64,000 nt of DNA, taken from the NCBI GenBank assembly GCA_026399015.1, contig JAPLRS010000041.1, forward strand, positions 41,529 to 105,528. The letters run 5' to 3'. A program made the translations under genes and the position numbers. The stretch's first letter is position 1. The number at the start of each line of letters is the position of its first letter. The stretch is from Methylococcales bacterium (lineage in GTDB: Bacteria; Pseudomonadota; Gammaproteobacteria; Methylococcales; Methylomonadaceae). Positions 35,924 to 44,142 of this stretch are shown piece by piece. A model generated the notes under the pieces. The model worked only from the letters and a program-made list of their open reading frames with translations, searched no databases and was not told where the DNA came from.

Positions 35924-35959
35924 CGAAGCGTGCCGTAATTTTTTAGCTGGAACGCTTCG
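35924..35959. terminator. Hairpin between the TerD set and the GTPase operon
   Basis: CGAAGCGT (35924-35931) pairs with ACGCTTCG (35952-35959): a perfect 8-bp stem with a 20-nt loop that contains a T-run. It lies between two convergent transcription units and could end both, although the loop is large. Confidence 0.45.
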
Positions 35960-36000
35960 ATTTAAATCTGAGCAATTCAAAAAATTTGTCATCAATAATA

Positions 36001-37413
36001 TTATTTATTAATCACATACCATATTACATACCCTAAAATAGAAAGCGCCACCCCCCCTATAAAGGACATAACACCAATAGTAACTGGTGATAATTCCTCA
36101 TATTTTTTATCCGGAGATTTTTTCCCAAAATCATTTTGAGATTTTTCTGCAATTGCACTAATTTGCCTTTGTTTATTTACAATAGTTTTAAGTTCTTGAA
36201 ATTGACTTGTTAAACTCAAAATTCTATTTTCAATATTTTTTACATCACCAGTAATTTCTTGAGATATTTTATTGATGCCTTGATGTATTCTTATCACATC
36301 TTGAGACACCCTCTTAACTTCATGTGTAACGGTTTCTTGATTATCTCGATAATCAATACTAGTTGATAAAACCATGCTCTTATCAATTTCTGAAATTAGA
36401 TTTAAGATACTTTCAATCTGACTTACGTCAGAATTATTAATCCCTTGAATATTATTTCTTAATTGTTGCAATAACTGATTAGGAGATCGTGACTTTAACA
36501 AAGCATCGTGTTTAATTTCTAATTCTTTATAATTATTAATTAGATTCTGCTTTTGCTGATCTATTTCCTTATTTTGAAGTTGCAGTCTTTCAACCCCCCC
36601 TTCTAATTCATGATTTTTTTCAACTAAGTGATCAATCACCTTTTTTGACTCTAAGTATCGATCATTAAATGAAGAAATAGTTGACCGACTTTCTTGTAGG
36701 TAAATATTAAAATAATCTAAAACCAGCTTAACTGGATATAAATTAACCGAAAGAGAGCTTGCCTGTTTGCTTTTTTCGCTAGTCGTCGACTGATCTAATA
36801 GCAAATATAATATACGTGATTTTGACTTAATTGCATCATCCGCTTTTATGCAATTTAAGAGAATTGAATCCGCAATTTTCCTAATAAGAATATCATCAAT
36901 AGCATTAGAACAATTAATGTATGTAGTTTCAGGATGTTGTGATGAATCAAAGACTAACCCCTCATCCAAACTAGGCAAAATTGACGTGCCAGTAACCCAA
37001 TTTTGAAGATACGATTTATTTTCAACAAGTTGTTTACAATGTTCATTTAAATGTTGATTCGGTCCGTTTTGTGTCAATGCTTTACAGATTTTATATAATG
37101 CATCAACAATCAAATAAGAATTAATGGGAATTAAATTTACCAGCCAAACACCTAACCCGATGTAATTAGATCTATCACCATAAACAGCATCTTTACCACT
37201 TGAATAAACACCCACCCAAGTTATAAATTTACCGTCTCGTTGATGTCGAGATAATTCAATTACAAACTCATTTTCATTTAAATAGACATCATTATGAAGT
37301 CCAACTTGGTCAAAAGCTGGAAGCCAATTTGGCCGAGCATCAGCTCCAAAAATACTGGTTTTTAAACCGCCAGAGAAATAATGCAATTCAACTAACAAAT
37401 TAATATTATCCAT
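36001..37413 (-). CDS. Coiled-coil protein with C-terminal membrane anchor
   Basis: 470 aa, family not recognised. The first about 110 residues form a globular domain rich in aromatic strands (LLVELHYFSGGLKTSIFGAD, then WLVNLIPINSYLIVDALYKI). Residues about 235-420 are mostly coiled coil (NHELEGGVERLQLQNKEIDQ; EVKRVSQDVIRIHQGINKIS). A single membrane helix closes the protein (IGVMSFIGGVALSILGYVIW, about 446-465). It looks like a tail-anchored adaptor. It is the last gene of a three-gene minus operon with a GTPase and a membrane protein, 8 bp after the GTPase stop. Confidence 0.6.
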   Translation of the reverse strand: MDNINLLVELHYFSGGLKTSIFGADARPNWLPAFDQVGLHNDVYLNENEFVIELSRHQRDGKFITWVGVYSSGKDAVYGDRSNYIGLGVWLVNLIPINSYLIVDALYKICKALTQNGPNQHLNEHCKQLVENKSYLQNWVTGTSILPSLDEGLVFDSSQHPETTYINCSNAIDDILIRKIADSILLNCIKADDAIKSKSRILYLLLDQSTTSEKSKQASSLSVNLYPVKLVLDYFNIYLQESRSTISSFNDRYLESKKVIDHLVEKNHELEGGVERLQLQNKEIDQQKQNLINNYKELEIKHDALLKSRSPNQLLQQLRNNIQGINNSDVSQIESILNLISEIDKSMVLSTSIDYRDNQETVTHEVKRVSQDVIRIHQGINKISQEITGDVKNIENRILSLTSQFQELKTIVNKQRQISAIAEKSQNDFGKKSPDKKYEELSPVTIGVMSFIGGVALSILGYVIWYVINK

Positions 37414-37421
37414 AATTATTC

Positions 37422-38630
37422 TTAATTCAAAATTTTAGTAAAAAATTGATTTATCTTATCTAAAAATGTCTTTTTAGGTGGTTTGGGTTTTGGAATTAAT
37501 ACTAAATGTGTATTAATTTCGTGATGAGATCTTGTTGCATTACCATAAAGCCAATTCCACATGGTTTGCGGATATCTATTTATAATTGGCTTTAGTTCCG
37601 GTGAAGCCTTAATAATGCTTGATCCAGATATAACACCTGAACAATATTGCATGATGTTCTTATTAGCAGGACTAACTTTTAAATTATTAAAAGCAGAAAA
37701 CCCTTTTGTGTATAAACTTGAAGCAACATCTTCCACAGTTTCCACATCCACACTCTGCAAATGCTCTGGCAAGCTATCATGCTTGGATGCATCTTTAGAA
37801 GCATCCCACTTAGTTATTAAAAACATATGACTATCATCAGTTTTAAAAATTCTCATCTGATCATATGAATTTAGTACACCAACTAACGCCAAATTAGCGT
37901 CATTTATTTCTTCGTTGTTTCTATCAATATCGATTTGATTACTCGACCACGCGTTTACTTGTGTATACGGTGCAACATAAATGAAAGAAATACCATCTTG
38001 ATAATGCTTTAATATTGAATTAATTTCTTCTTTAAGCTCAGGAAAGTATTTGCCTGTATCTTTAAGTGGCTTATACCATTCACCATTACTTTCCATAAAT
38101 GCAAATTTCATTTCAGGGAGATTAGCTGGCTTAATAATAATAGGTATAAAAAATGGATGCCTAGATTTTGTAGCTGCATGTGCGGTCCCATCTAAAAACT
38201 CCTGAACACTTTTATAAAAAAAAGATTCCGCTTCAGAATAAGCCCATTTACCATGAGGTGTATTAATAGAGATAAGAGGCTCACCAAGATATATGCCAAT
38301 TGATTGTTTAATATCAATCTGAAAATAACTTAATAATGATCCTAATAAAGAAGACTTTCCTGAGTTTGATGATCCAAATATAACAACAGGATGATACCCC
38401 TGCGCAGCCATTTGTTCGGCTATTTGTTGACCAATTTTAGCTTGATCAACATTTTGAACTTGTTCAGTTGGCACCTTCTCATTAAATGATGAGCGATCAA
38501 CTTCATAATTATTATCAGTTTTTACTGTTTCTTTAAGAAGAGAAATTTTCTTCTTTGGCTCTTCATTTATTGGGGGTAGCTCAAACTTTTCGAATGGCTC
38601 GGTAATTTCAAATTTATTTTCAATATCCAT
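37422..38630 (-). CDS. TRAFAC-like GTPase of a putative conflict system
   Basis: 402 aa from ATG 38630, chosen because TTAGGAG lies about 8 nt upstream; an upstream in-frame TTG at 38654 has none. Walker A/G1 is VVIFGSSNSGKSSLLGSLLS (G86-S93). The G3 position reads FAFMESNGEWY (ESNG, residues 180-183, instead of DxxG) and G4 is MFLITKWDA (TKWD, 273-276). So a GTP-binding protein with an altered G3. Similar ESNGE-type GTPases occur in bacterial conflict systems; I infer membership, not a specific family. The N-terminus is disordered and charged and the C-terminus basic. Encoded between two membrane proteins. Confidence 0.7.
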   Translation of the reverse strand: MDIENKFEITEPFEKFELPPINEEPKKKISLLKETVKTDNNYEVDRSSFNEKVPTEQVQNVDQAKIGQQIAEQMAAQGYHPVVIFGSSNSGKSSLLGSLLSYFQIDIKQSIGIYLGEPLISINTPHGKWAYSEAESFFYKSVQEFLDGTAHAATKSRHPFFIPIIIKPANLPEMKFAFMESNGEWYKPLKDTGKYFPELKEEINSILKHYQDGISFIYVAPYTQVNAWSSNQIDIDRNNEEINDANLALVGVLNSYDQMRIFKTDDSHMFLITKWDASKDASKHDSLPEHLQSVDVETVEDVASSLYTKGFSAFNNLKVSPANKNIMQYCSGVISGSSIIKASPELKPIINRYPQTMWNWLYGNATRSHHEINTHLVLIPKPKPPKKTFLDKINQFFTKILN

Positions 38631-38647
38631 AGATTCTCCTAATTTAA

Positions 38648-39721
38648 TTACCAAGGGCTAGAAATTTTAGTTGATCTTTCATTCACCTTTTTAACACTCA
38701 AATTATTAGCTAACTCTTTTAAACGTGAAAACAAATAAATCAAAATCCAATCAAAGAAAAAAGCTAGTGATAAATAAACATATGTTGATGGTTTATCAAG
38801 TCGAGAAATAATTAAATTAATTATTTGACTCCATTCACCCAGGTTTCGAACAGAGTTCATTTCTAATGTTGGTGGTAATTTAGAATTCAAATCTATTTTT
38901 GAAAGCTCTAAGGCTGTATTTTGATATAAAGTAGCTAGATCCTCTAAACCCAACCTAGCATCCACAAGAATATTACCTCCATTATTAATTTCGGTTCTTA
39001 TTTGATTCAATTTTTCCTGTGCATTTTTTTCTTTCTGAAGCACTTCACCAGCAAGTTTTTCTAACTCTAACTGATTACCGTCAATATATTCTTTACTATT
39101 CTTTAATAATCTATTTATTGACTCATCATAGCTAGAGATAATTGGCTCGATCTTATTACAATTCACCTTACCCGATAATATCTGAAACGCTGGCAATTCA
39201 TTCTTAATTTGATCAGCAATATTTTTTGCGGTTGCCCCTTGTCCACAATTTTGAGGATTACGTAATTCTTCAAAAAACATTTGCTTCAAACTTTCAACTT
39301 TCTTTTGTTTCGCTTCAATAGCAGGATTTTTTGAAATTTCTTTTGCAATAATAGGCAACTCTCTAAACTTTAAAGATGAATCATCAATTGTTTCTTGAAA
39401 TATCCTTTTACCTTCTAAATTTGTCATAAGAGAATTAAACACCCCTAGTGCACTTAAGACTAAAAGTAGGATAAATAAAGGAAAATTACCTAGAATTTTC
39501 TCAGAACTTGAGCCAATAAATTTTGCAAGATTCCAAGCTAAAAATGCTAATGAACATCCAATAAAAAAAGCCAACAATCTATTGGTGTTAATTAAAAGAT
39601 TATAATAGCCATTTGCCAACACAATTAAAAAAACAATCGAAAAAACAATAACGATCCATTGAAACGTTTTATGAGATACATTATTTTCATCGTTAACTTT
39701 ATTATTCATATTTAGATCCAT
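38648..39721 (-). CDS. Hypothetical polytopic membrane protein with coiled-coil loop
   Basis: 357 aa, family not recognised. Three N-terminal membrane helices (IVIVFSIVFLIVLANGYY, LAFFIGCSLAFLAWNLA, FPLFILLLVLSALGVFNSL), a long charged, helical loop from about 105 to 310, and one more helix (YVYLSLAFFFDWILIYLFS). The loop, with two cysteines (CGQGATA and VNCNKIE), may be periplasmic or cytoplasmic. It is the first gene of the GTPase operon, separated by 17 bp. The layout suggests a membrane sensor or channel whose output is the GTPase. Confidence 0.6.
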   Translation of the reverse strand: MDLNMNNKVNDENNVSHKTFQWIVIVFSIVFLIVLANGYYNLLINTNRLLAFFIGCSLAFLAWNLAKFIGSSSEKILGNFPLFILLLVLSALGVFNSLMTNLEGKRIFQETIDDSSLKFRELPIIAKEISKNPAIEAKQKKVESLKQMFFEELRNPQNCGQGATAKNIADQIKNELPAFQILSGKVNCNKIEPIISSYDESINRLLKNSKEYIDGNQLELEKLAGEVLQKEKNAQEKLNQIRTEINNGGNILVDARLGLEDLATLYQNTALELSKIDLNSKLPPTLEMNSVRNLGEWSQIINLIISRLDKPSTYVYLSLAFFFDWILIYLFSRLKELANNLSVKKVNERSTKISSPW

Positions 39722-39886
39722 AAATTAAAGTATTAAAAATTTGTAGATCCAAGAATAAACTTTTTACACTTAAATCTTTTAAAAAAAACTTTAGGCGGAT
39801 TATATACTAATCCAATAGATATTATTACCTTAACCCAATAAAGAATCACTGAATACACATGTCTAATAAATAGTTTACATAATAAA

Positions 39887-40051
39887 ATGAACTTTACAAA
39901 TCAAGGCGTTAAAGGCCTAGAAACTGATGTAGTGATTTTAGTGGGCTTAGATAATCAAGCAGTCTCTCACCCTGAATGGCTTTATGTGGGCGCTAGTCGA
40001 GCAAAAGTAGCACTGTATGCTTTGTTTTTAGAAAGCACTTTAACGCGTTAA
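39887..40051 (+). pseudogene. C-terminal remnant of a UvrD-type helicase
   Basis: A 54-codon frame contains QGVKGLETDVVILVGLDNQA and EWLYVGASRAKVAL, matching the last superfamily 1 helicase motifs (KGLE-D-V and LYVA-TRAR of UvrD/Rep-like proteins). Everything before is missing. It begins 165 bp after the GTPase operon's upstream end, so the neighbouring system may have replaced or inserted into the helicase gene. Confidence 0.6.
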
Positions 40052-40084
40052 AAATTCTATTTATTACCCACTGTTAATTTTTAT

Positions 40085-40261
40085 ATGACCTTCATTAAAT
40101 ATTTCTTTTTAAGTCTTATAGTAGATATCAACGACATCTTTACCACGACAGGAACTGAATCTACTACCGCAATGTTGATATTAGCCGCTAAATTAGGCTT
40201 TTTAATCGGCCTTATTTACCTTGCTCGTCGCTGTTACAAATGGATATTTGCTGAAGAATAA
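40085..40261 (+). CDS. Possible small membrane protein, 58 aa
   Basis: Frame from ATG 40085 to TAA 40259-40261. It begins MTFIKYFFLSLIVDINDIFT and has a hydrophobic helix MLILAAKLGFLIGLIYLARR near the C-terminus. No clear ribosome site and no recognised family, so it could be spurious or another remnant. Confidence 0.3.
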   Translation: MTFIKYFFLSLIVDINDIFTTTGTESTTAMLILAAKLGFLIGLIYLARRCYKWIFAEE

Positions 40262-40282
40262 CCTCATCCCATAACAACGGTT

Positions 40283-40609
40283 TTATTTTGGCATACCCAA
40301 ATGCACTAAAATAGCTTGCTCAACTCCTTGCATATCACCCTTTGACAACGCACCTATTTTAGTTTTTAACCGCAACTTATCAGCTGCCATTATTTGATCA
40401 GCCATGGCTTTACATTGTTTACCTTCAAGAGTAACTAATGTTTCTCCTGGATAAACTCGACTAGTATTTGTACTTAACGGTATAACAACAACTCTCAACA
40501 AATTACGATTAGCCGAGTCATTACTAACAATAACCGCGGGACGAGTTTTACGTATTTCACTACCAATCGAAGGATCGAATTCAACCCACCAAACCTCACT
40601 TCGCTTCAT
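40283..40609 (-). CDS. MazF/PemK-family endoribonuclease toxin
   Basis: 108-aa toxin. MKRSEVWWVEFDPSIGSEIR and KTRPAVIVSNDSANRNL are the first strands with the catalytic arginine; VVVIPLSTNTSRVYPGETLV and DQIMAADKLRLKTKIGAL complete the fold. It cleaves mRNA at short sites when free of antitoxin. Overlaps the antitoxin gene by 14 bp. Intact. Confidence 0.9.
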   Translation of the reverse strand: MKRSEVWWVEFDPSIGSEIRKTRPAVIVSNDSANRNLLRVVVIPLSTNTSRVYPGETLVTLEGKQCKAMADQIMAADKLRLKTKIGALSKGDMQGVEQAILVHLGMPK

Positions 40610-40826
40610 TTTCCATATCTCCAGCCAGTGCGTTTACCCACTCCATTGCGTCATTCTCACGCTCTTGATCAGCAGCCATAGCCATGTAACCAGCATCTAG
40701 AGAAGTATCTAGGACATGAGGGCGCAATAAATCTTCGATAAATTGACTCATTTTGCGCTTACCAATAGTTCTATAAAGTCCGTCATAAACTGCTTCATCT
40801 AGAGTAATTGTCATTTTTTTATGCAT
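40596..40826 (-). CDS. Ribbon-helix-helix antitoxin for the MazF-type toxin
   Basis: 76 aa from ATG 40826, selected because GGAG lies 7 nt upstream; an in-frame TTG at 40838 is inside that site. KKMTITLDEAVYDGLYRTIG is a ribbon-helix-helix DNA-binding strand and helix, followed by KRKMSQFIEDLLRPHVLD. The acidic C-terminus should bind the toxin. The operator palindrome lies just upstream. Confidence 0.85.
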   Translation of the reverse strand: MHKKMTITLDEAVYDGLYRTIGKRKMSQFIEDLLRPHVLDTSLDAGYMAMAADQERENDAMEWVNALAGDMENEAK

Positions 40827-40842
40827 TGTCGTCTCCAAATAT

Positions 40843-40854
40843 TTATACGTATAA
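40843..40854. promoter_or_regulatory. Palindromic operator of the MazF module
   Basis: TTATACGTATAA is a perfect 12-bp palindrome 17 bp before the antitoxin ATG, partly repeated by AACGTACTATAA next to it. Ribbon-helix-helix antitoxins usually bind such short palindromes to repress their own operon. Confidence 0.5.
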
Positions 40855-40947
40855 CGTACTATAACACGAACATAAATAAAGCCAGAAAAGTGTTACCCCT
40901 CCTAATAGGGGAACGGTATGATTAAATATAGTGAAATGAGCACCTAA

Positions 40948-42054
40948 TTAAAACCGGTTTGGTAGCCAGCCGTTTTTTATACAATCTTTAAAACTCCACG
41001 CCGGTGCGGTTTCGGTTTTATAACTCCAAAAGAACCAGCCTAAGTATTTCTCAAAAGTTAGTAATTGTGCGCTGGCATAGCCTTTATAAAGTAATGCCCT
41101 CTGAAAATCATCAATAGTTGCTAATGCATAATCAAAAGCACCTTGTTGCCATAAAGCCTCGGTCTTTAAATCTAAGCCCAAACTCCATTCACCAATATAA
41201 CTAGCATGACCAGAATGCTTAATAATGTCGTCGGCCTCTTGCTTCCATTCATTAATCGTTTTATTGATGTGCCCATAAATATCTAAATCTAAATCAGCTT
41301 GGCTAAAACACTGATAGCGGTGCATATCAAAAATTACATTGCTATATTTTGGTTCATTTAAGAACCCCTCATATTCATGAAATGATCTAAAACCATCATG
41401 AAACACAATAGCAACTTGCTCAGCCGAACACTGTTTTCTAATCCGTAAATACGCCTCTTGGGTATAGGATTTTAAAATATCGGTAGAAATATCCCAATGG
41501 GGTTCATTGAGTACTTCAATGGCGTGTAAAGCAGAACTGTTTTGATAACGCTGGGCTAGGCGCTCTAAAACATCTAAAGAATAATTAATATAATCAGGAT
41601 GGGTATGCCAATCGCAGACATTAAGAATGCCGCCATTATCAAACCCATTTTGACAACCCGGTGCGGCATGTAAATCTAACACTACTTTAAAATGGTACTT
41701 TTCGGCCCACACAAAGGCTTGATCTAAGATATCAATCCCGCCTTTTACATAGGGATGTTGATTTTGTCCATAAGCCGGATGATACGGATAATCATCGCCA
41801 AAAATCCAATGCCCAACCGGAATTCTAACCGCATTGATGCCTATACTCGCTAACCAAGCAAAGTCTGCTTGGGTAATAAATTTTTGCCAGTGGGTTTTAA
41901 GTGACCGTTCTGCAAGCAAACCTAACTCTAAACAATAACTGGTTTCGTCGGTTGCTTGCAGTCCCTCAAATAGACTGGGTGTCATCCATTTTTCTAGGAC
42001 TAACCAACCGCCTAAATTTACACCTCGTAATTTTTTGGCGGTTTGCTTAGACAT
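40948..42054 (-). CDS. Glycoside hydrolase family 5 (exo-beta-1,3-glucanase-like)
   Basis: 368-aa TIM-barrel glycosidase. RGVNLGGWLVLEKWMTPSLF at the N-terminus is characteristic of fungal-type exo-1,3-beta-glucanases in GH5; the acid/base Glu is in AIEVLNEPHWD and the nucleophile Glu in YIGEWSLGLD. No signal peptide, so probably cytoplasmic, perhaps acting on internal glucans or glycosides. Its start lies 12 bp after the ABC gene stop, likely one transcript with it. Confidence 0.88.
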   Translation of the reverse strand: MSKQTAKKLRGVNLGGWLVLEKWMTPSLFEGLQATDETSYCLELGLLAERSLKTHWQKFITQADFAWLASIGINAVRIPVGHWIFGDDYPYHPAYGQNQHPYVKGGIDILDQAFVWAEKYHFKVVLDLHAAPGCQNGFDNGGILNVCDWHTHPDYINYSLDVLERLAQRYQNSSALHAIEVLNEPHWDISTDILKSYTQEAYLRIRKQCSAEQVAIVFHDGFRSFHEYEGFLNEPKYSNVIFDMHRYQCFSQADLDLDIYGHINKTINEWKQEADDIIKHSGHASYIGEWSLGLDLKTEALWQQGAFDYALATIDDFQRALLYKGYASAQLLTFEKYLGWFFWSYKTETAPAWSFKDCIKNGWLPNRF

Positions 42055-42066
42055 GTATAGACACCT

Positions 42067-43761
42067 TTATAAAATAATGCGTCGCGTATGAAAAGCTTCA
42101 GCAGTGGGTTGATTAGATAGGGTTAGCAAAGTTGCATCTGGTAATTGCTGACAAATAAGTCTTAACATAGCCGCTTCACTTTCTGGATCCAAGGAGTCAA
42201 AGGCCTCTTCAATTAATATCCATTTAGGAGCATAAAGTAATAAACGCACTACCCCAAGGCGTTGCTGCTGGGCTCGCGTTAAAGCCACATCCCATTCATC
42301 CACTTGGTCTAATTGAGCTATTAACTCTTCTAAACCCACTAACTTAAAGAAATCTTCTAATGACGCAATGCGACAATATTCTGGCAAACAAGGATAACAA
42401 ATTGCAGTGCGCAATGTTCCATCAGGTAAAAACGGTCTTGGTGACATAAAGAACATCGGATCACCATCTGGAAGTTCAATACGCCCAGTACCCCATGGCC
42501 AAAGCCCCGCAATTGCCTTAAATAATTTAGAGCCTTTTGCCGCATCACCCTTAATTAAAACCCGCTCGCCTTGCGAGACACTTTCACTAAAACTTGATAA
42601 AACTTCTTCGCCATTTAGTTTAGAGAGTGTTAACTTGTCAAAAACCAATACATTTTGTTCGGGTTTTTCTAACAAGATACGCCGTGGATCATGCTTAGTA
42701 ATCTCTGCCTCAAGATCATCCATGGCTTTTACTAAACTTAATACCCGCTCAACGGAGGCTCGCCATTGTGCAATTGCTGCCATATTATTAGCTGGCCAAG
42801 ACAATGCCGTAGACACTTGTTGAAACGCCTGCACTGATTGCATTAACGCACCCAGAGTGATATTGCCTAAAATATAGCGGGGCGCAGCAATAAGCACAGG
42901 AAATGCAGTCGATAACACCGAATATCCAGAATTAAAAACCAGGATATTTGACCAGGCAGTGGTTTGATGGTTATACACTTTAATGATTTCTTGAAAAAAA
43001 TCATGGAAGCGTTTCTTTTCAATGCCTTCGCCATGAATTAAAGCAATCGCTTGTGAATGTTCTCTGGCTTTAACTAAACCAAATCTAAAATCAGCTTCTG
43101 CCGTTTGCATGGCATTAGTAGCGATGGTTAACGGTTGCCCAACCCACCAACCTAAAACGGATGCTAAGGATGAATAAATAATGGCAACAATCACTAAATA
43201 ACCTGAGACTGGCACAGTAAACAAGCCTAAATTAAGCTCAATGCGTCCAGAAAGTGTCCAGAGTATTTCAGTAAAACTAATCAACAACAACACACTATAA
43301 AATAAAGAGTGCGATAAAGTGATAGCCTCATCGGTTGCAATTCTAATATCTTCTGCAATTCTGCCATCTGGATTATCATGCTCAGCTGTTTGAATATGCG
43401 TTACCTGATAATGATGCCCTTTTTGCATCCATTGCCCAATAACACGCTCAGTTAACCAAGCTCGCCACGCAATTTGTATGCGCCTTTTTACTTTTAGATG
43501 GTAAGCCGTAACCGCTAAACTGGCTACAAAGATTAAGATAAGATAGCCAATCTGAGTCAACAATGCAGACATTGAATGTTGCTCGATGGCATTAAATAAA
43601 GCCGCACTCCATTCGGTGATAATAACTGCAAGCACCATTTGGAGTATGGTTAAACTGATAAAGATTAATGTTTGTTGGCGAATAACGACCTTATTTTCGG
43701 AACTCCAAAAAGGGCCCGCCAAGTGTAGAAATTGTACAAAAAATCCGCGTTGAGCTGGCAT
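42067..43761 (-). CDS. SbmA/BacA-type ABC protein with degenerate ATPase motifs
   Basis: 564 aa: N-terminal ABC_membrane_2 (SbmA/BacA-like) part with RQQTLIFISLTILQMVLAVI and ERVIGQWMQKGHHYQVTHIQ; from about residue 370 an ATPase-like domain. Its Walker A reads LIKGDAAKGSKLFKAIAGLW, lacking the Gly-Lys-Ser/Thr order and one residue shorter than GxxGxGKSS. The signature is LTRAQQQRLGVVRLLLY instead of LSxGQ, and Walker B ILIEEAFDSLD has Glu where Asp is expected. So ATP hydrolysis is doubtful; it may act with an ATP-competent partner or like SbmA by proton motive force. Located between a conserved small protein gene and GH5. Confidence 0.85.
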   Translation of the reverse strand: MPAQRGFFVQFLHLAGPFWSSENKVVIRQQTLIFISLTILQMVLAVIITEWSAALFNAIEQHSMSALLTQIGYLILIFVASLAVTAYHLKVKRRIQIAWRAWLTERVIGQWMQKGHHYQVTHIQTAEHDNPDGRIAEDIRIATDEAITLSHSLFYSVLLLISFTEILWTLSGRIELNLGLFTVPVSGYLVIVAIIYSSLASVLGWWVGQPLTIATNAMQTAEADFRFGLVKAREHSQAIALIHGEGIEKKRFHDFFQEIIKVYNHQTTAWSNILVFNSGYSVLSTAFPVLIAAPRYILGNITLGALMQSVQAFQQVSTALSWPANNMAAIAQWRASVERVLSLVKAMDDLEAEITKHDPRRILLEKPEQNVLVFDKLTLSKLNGEEVLSSFSESVSQGERVLIKGDAAKGSKLFKAIAGLWPWGTGRIELPDGDPMFFMSPRPFLPDGTLRTAICYPCLPEYCRIASLEDFFKLVGLEELIAQLDQVDEWDVALTRAQQQRLGVVRLLLYAPKWILIEEAFDSLDPESEAAMLRLICQQLPDATLLTLSNQPTAEAFHTRRIIL

Positions 43762-43799
43762 AACTAATTCTCCATCTGCGGTAAAAATAGAGTATCACT

Positions 43800-44090
43800 C
43801 TAATCGTCAAGATCTACCCATGCTTCTAAAGCGGCAATAATGCTTTTTGCTTGGTCTTTACTAGAAATATTAAATTTCGATTTTTGTTGATACTCACCAT
43901 TACGCTTCTGATAACGACGAATCGTATATTTATCAGGGCCGTATTCTTCTTTGGCTCGATTCCAGTCTTGATAACGATACATGACTGTGGCCCAAGCACC
44001 TTTAGTTAAAACCTTTTTATCCAGTTCTTTAACCGTCTCAACGCCACCATCTTCGTAGGTTACTGTTAACTCTTCTACTGTTTCAGCCAT
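43800..44090 (-). CDS. Conserved hypothetical protein, 96 aa
   Basis: Small soluble, charged protein: MAETVEELTVTYEDGGVETV, then AWATVMYRYQDWNRAKEEYG, YTIRRYQKRNGEYQQKSKFN and ISSKDQAKSIIAALEAWVDL. No signal peptide and no cysteines. The composition is like a compact alpha/beta domain. I do not recognise a function. 38 bp upstream of the ABC gene on the same strand, so it may be cotranscribed with it. Confidence 0.65.
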   Translation of the reverse strand: MAETVEELTVTYEDGGVETVKELDKKVLTKGAWATVMYRYQDWNRAKEEYGPDKYTIRRYQKRNGEYQQKSKFNISSKDQAKSIIAALEAWVDLDD

Positions 44091-44142
44091 TTTATTCTCT
44101 TTTATTTATTAGCTATTAACCGCTAGGAAAACGGTTGTGTTT

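Noticed and set aside
42520..42570. Frameshift explaining the odd Walker A of the ABC protein
   Set aside because: The frame stays open and conserved on both sides, and the signature and Walker B are altered too, so a single frameshift does not explain it.
42407..42823. 138-aa plus-strand ORF
   Set aside because: Shadow of the ABC protein's ATPase-like domain.
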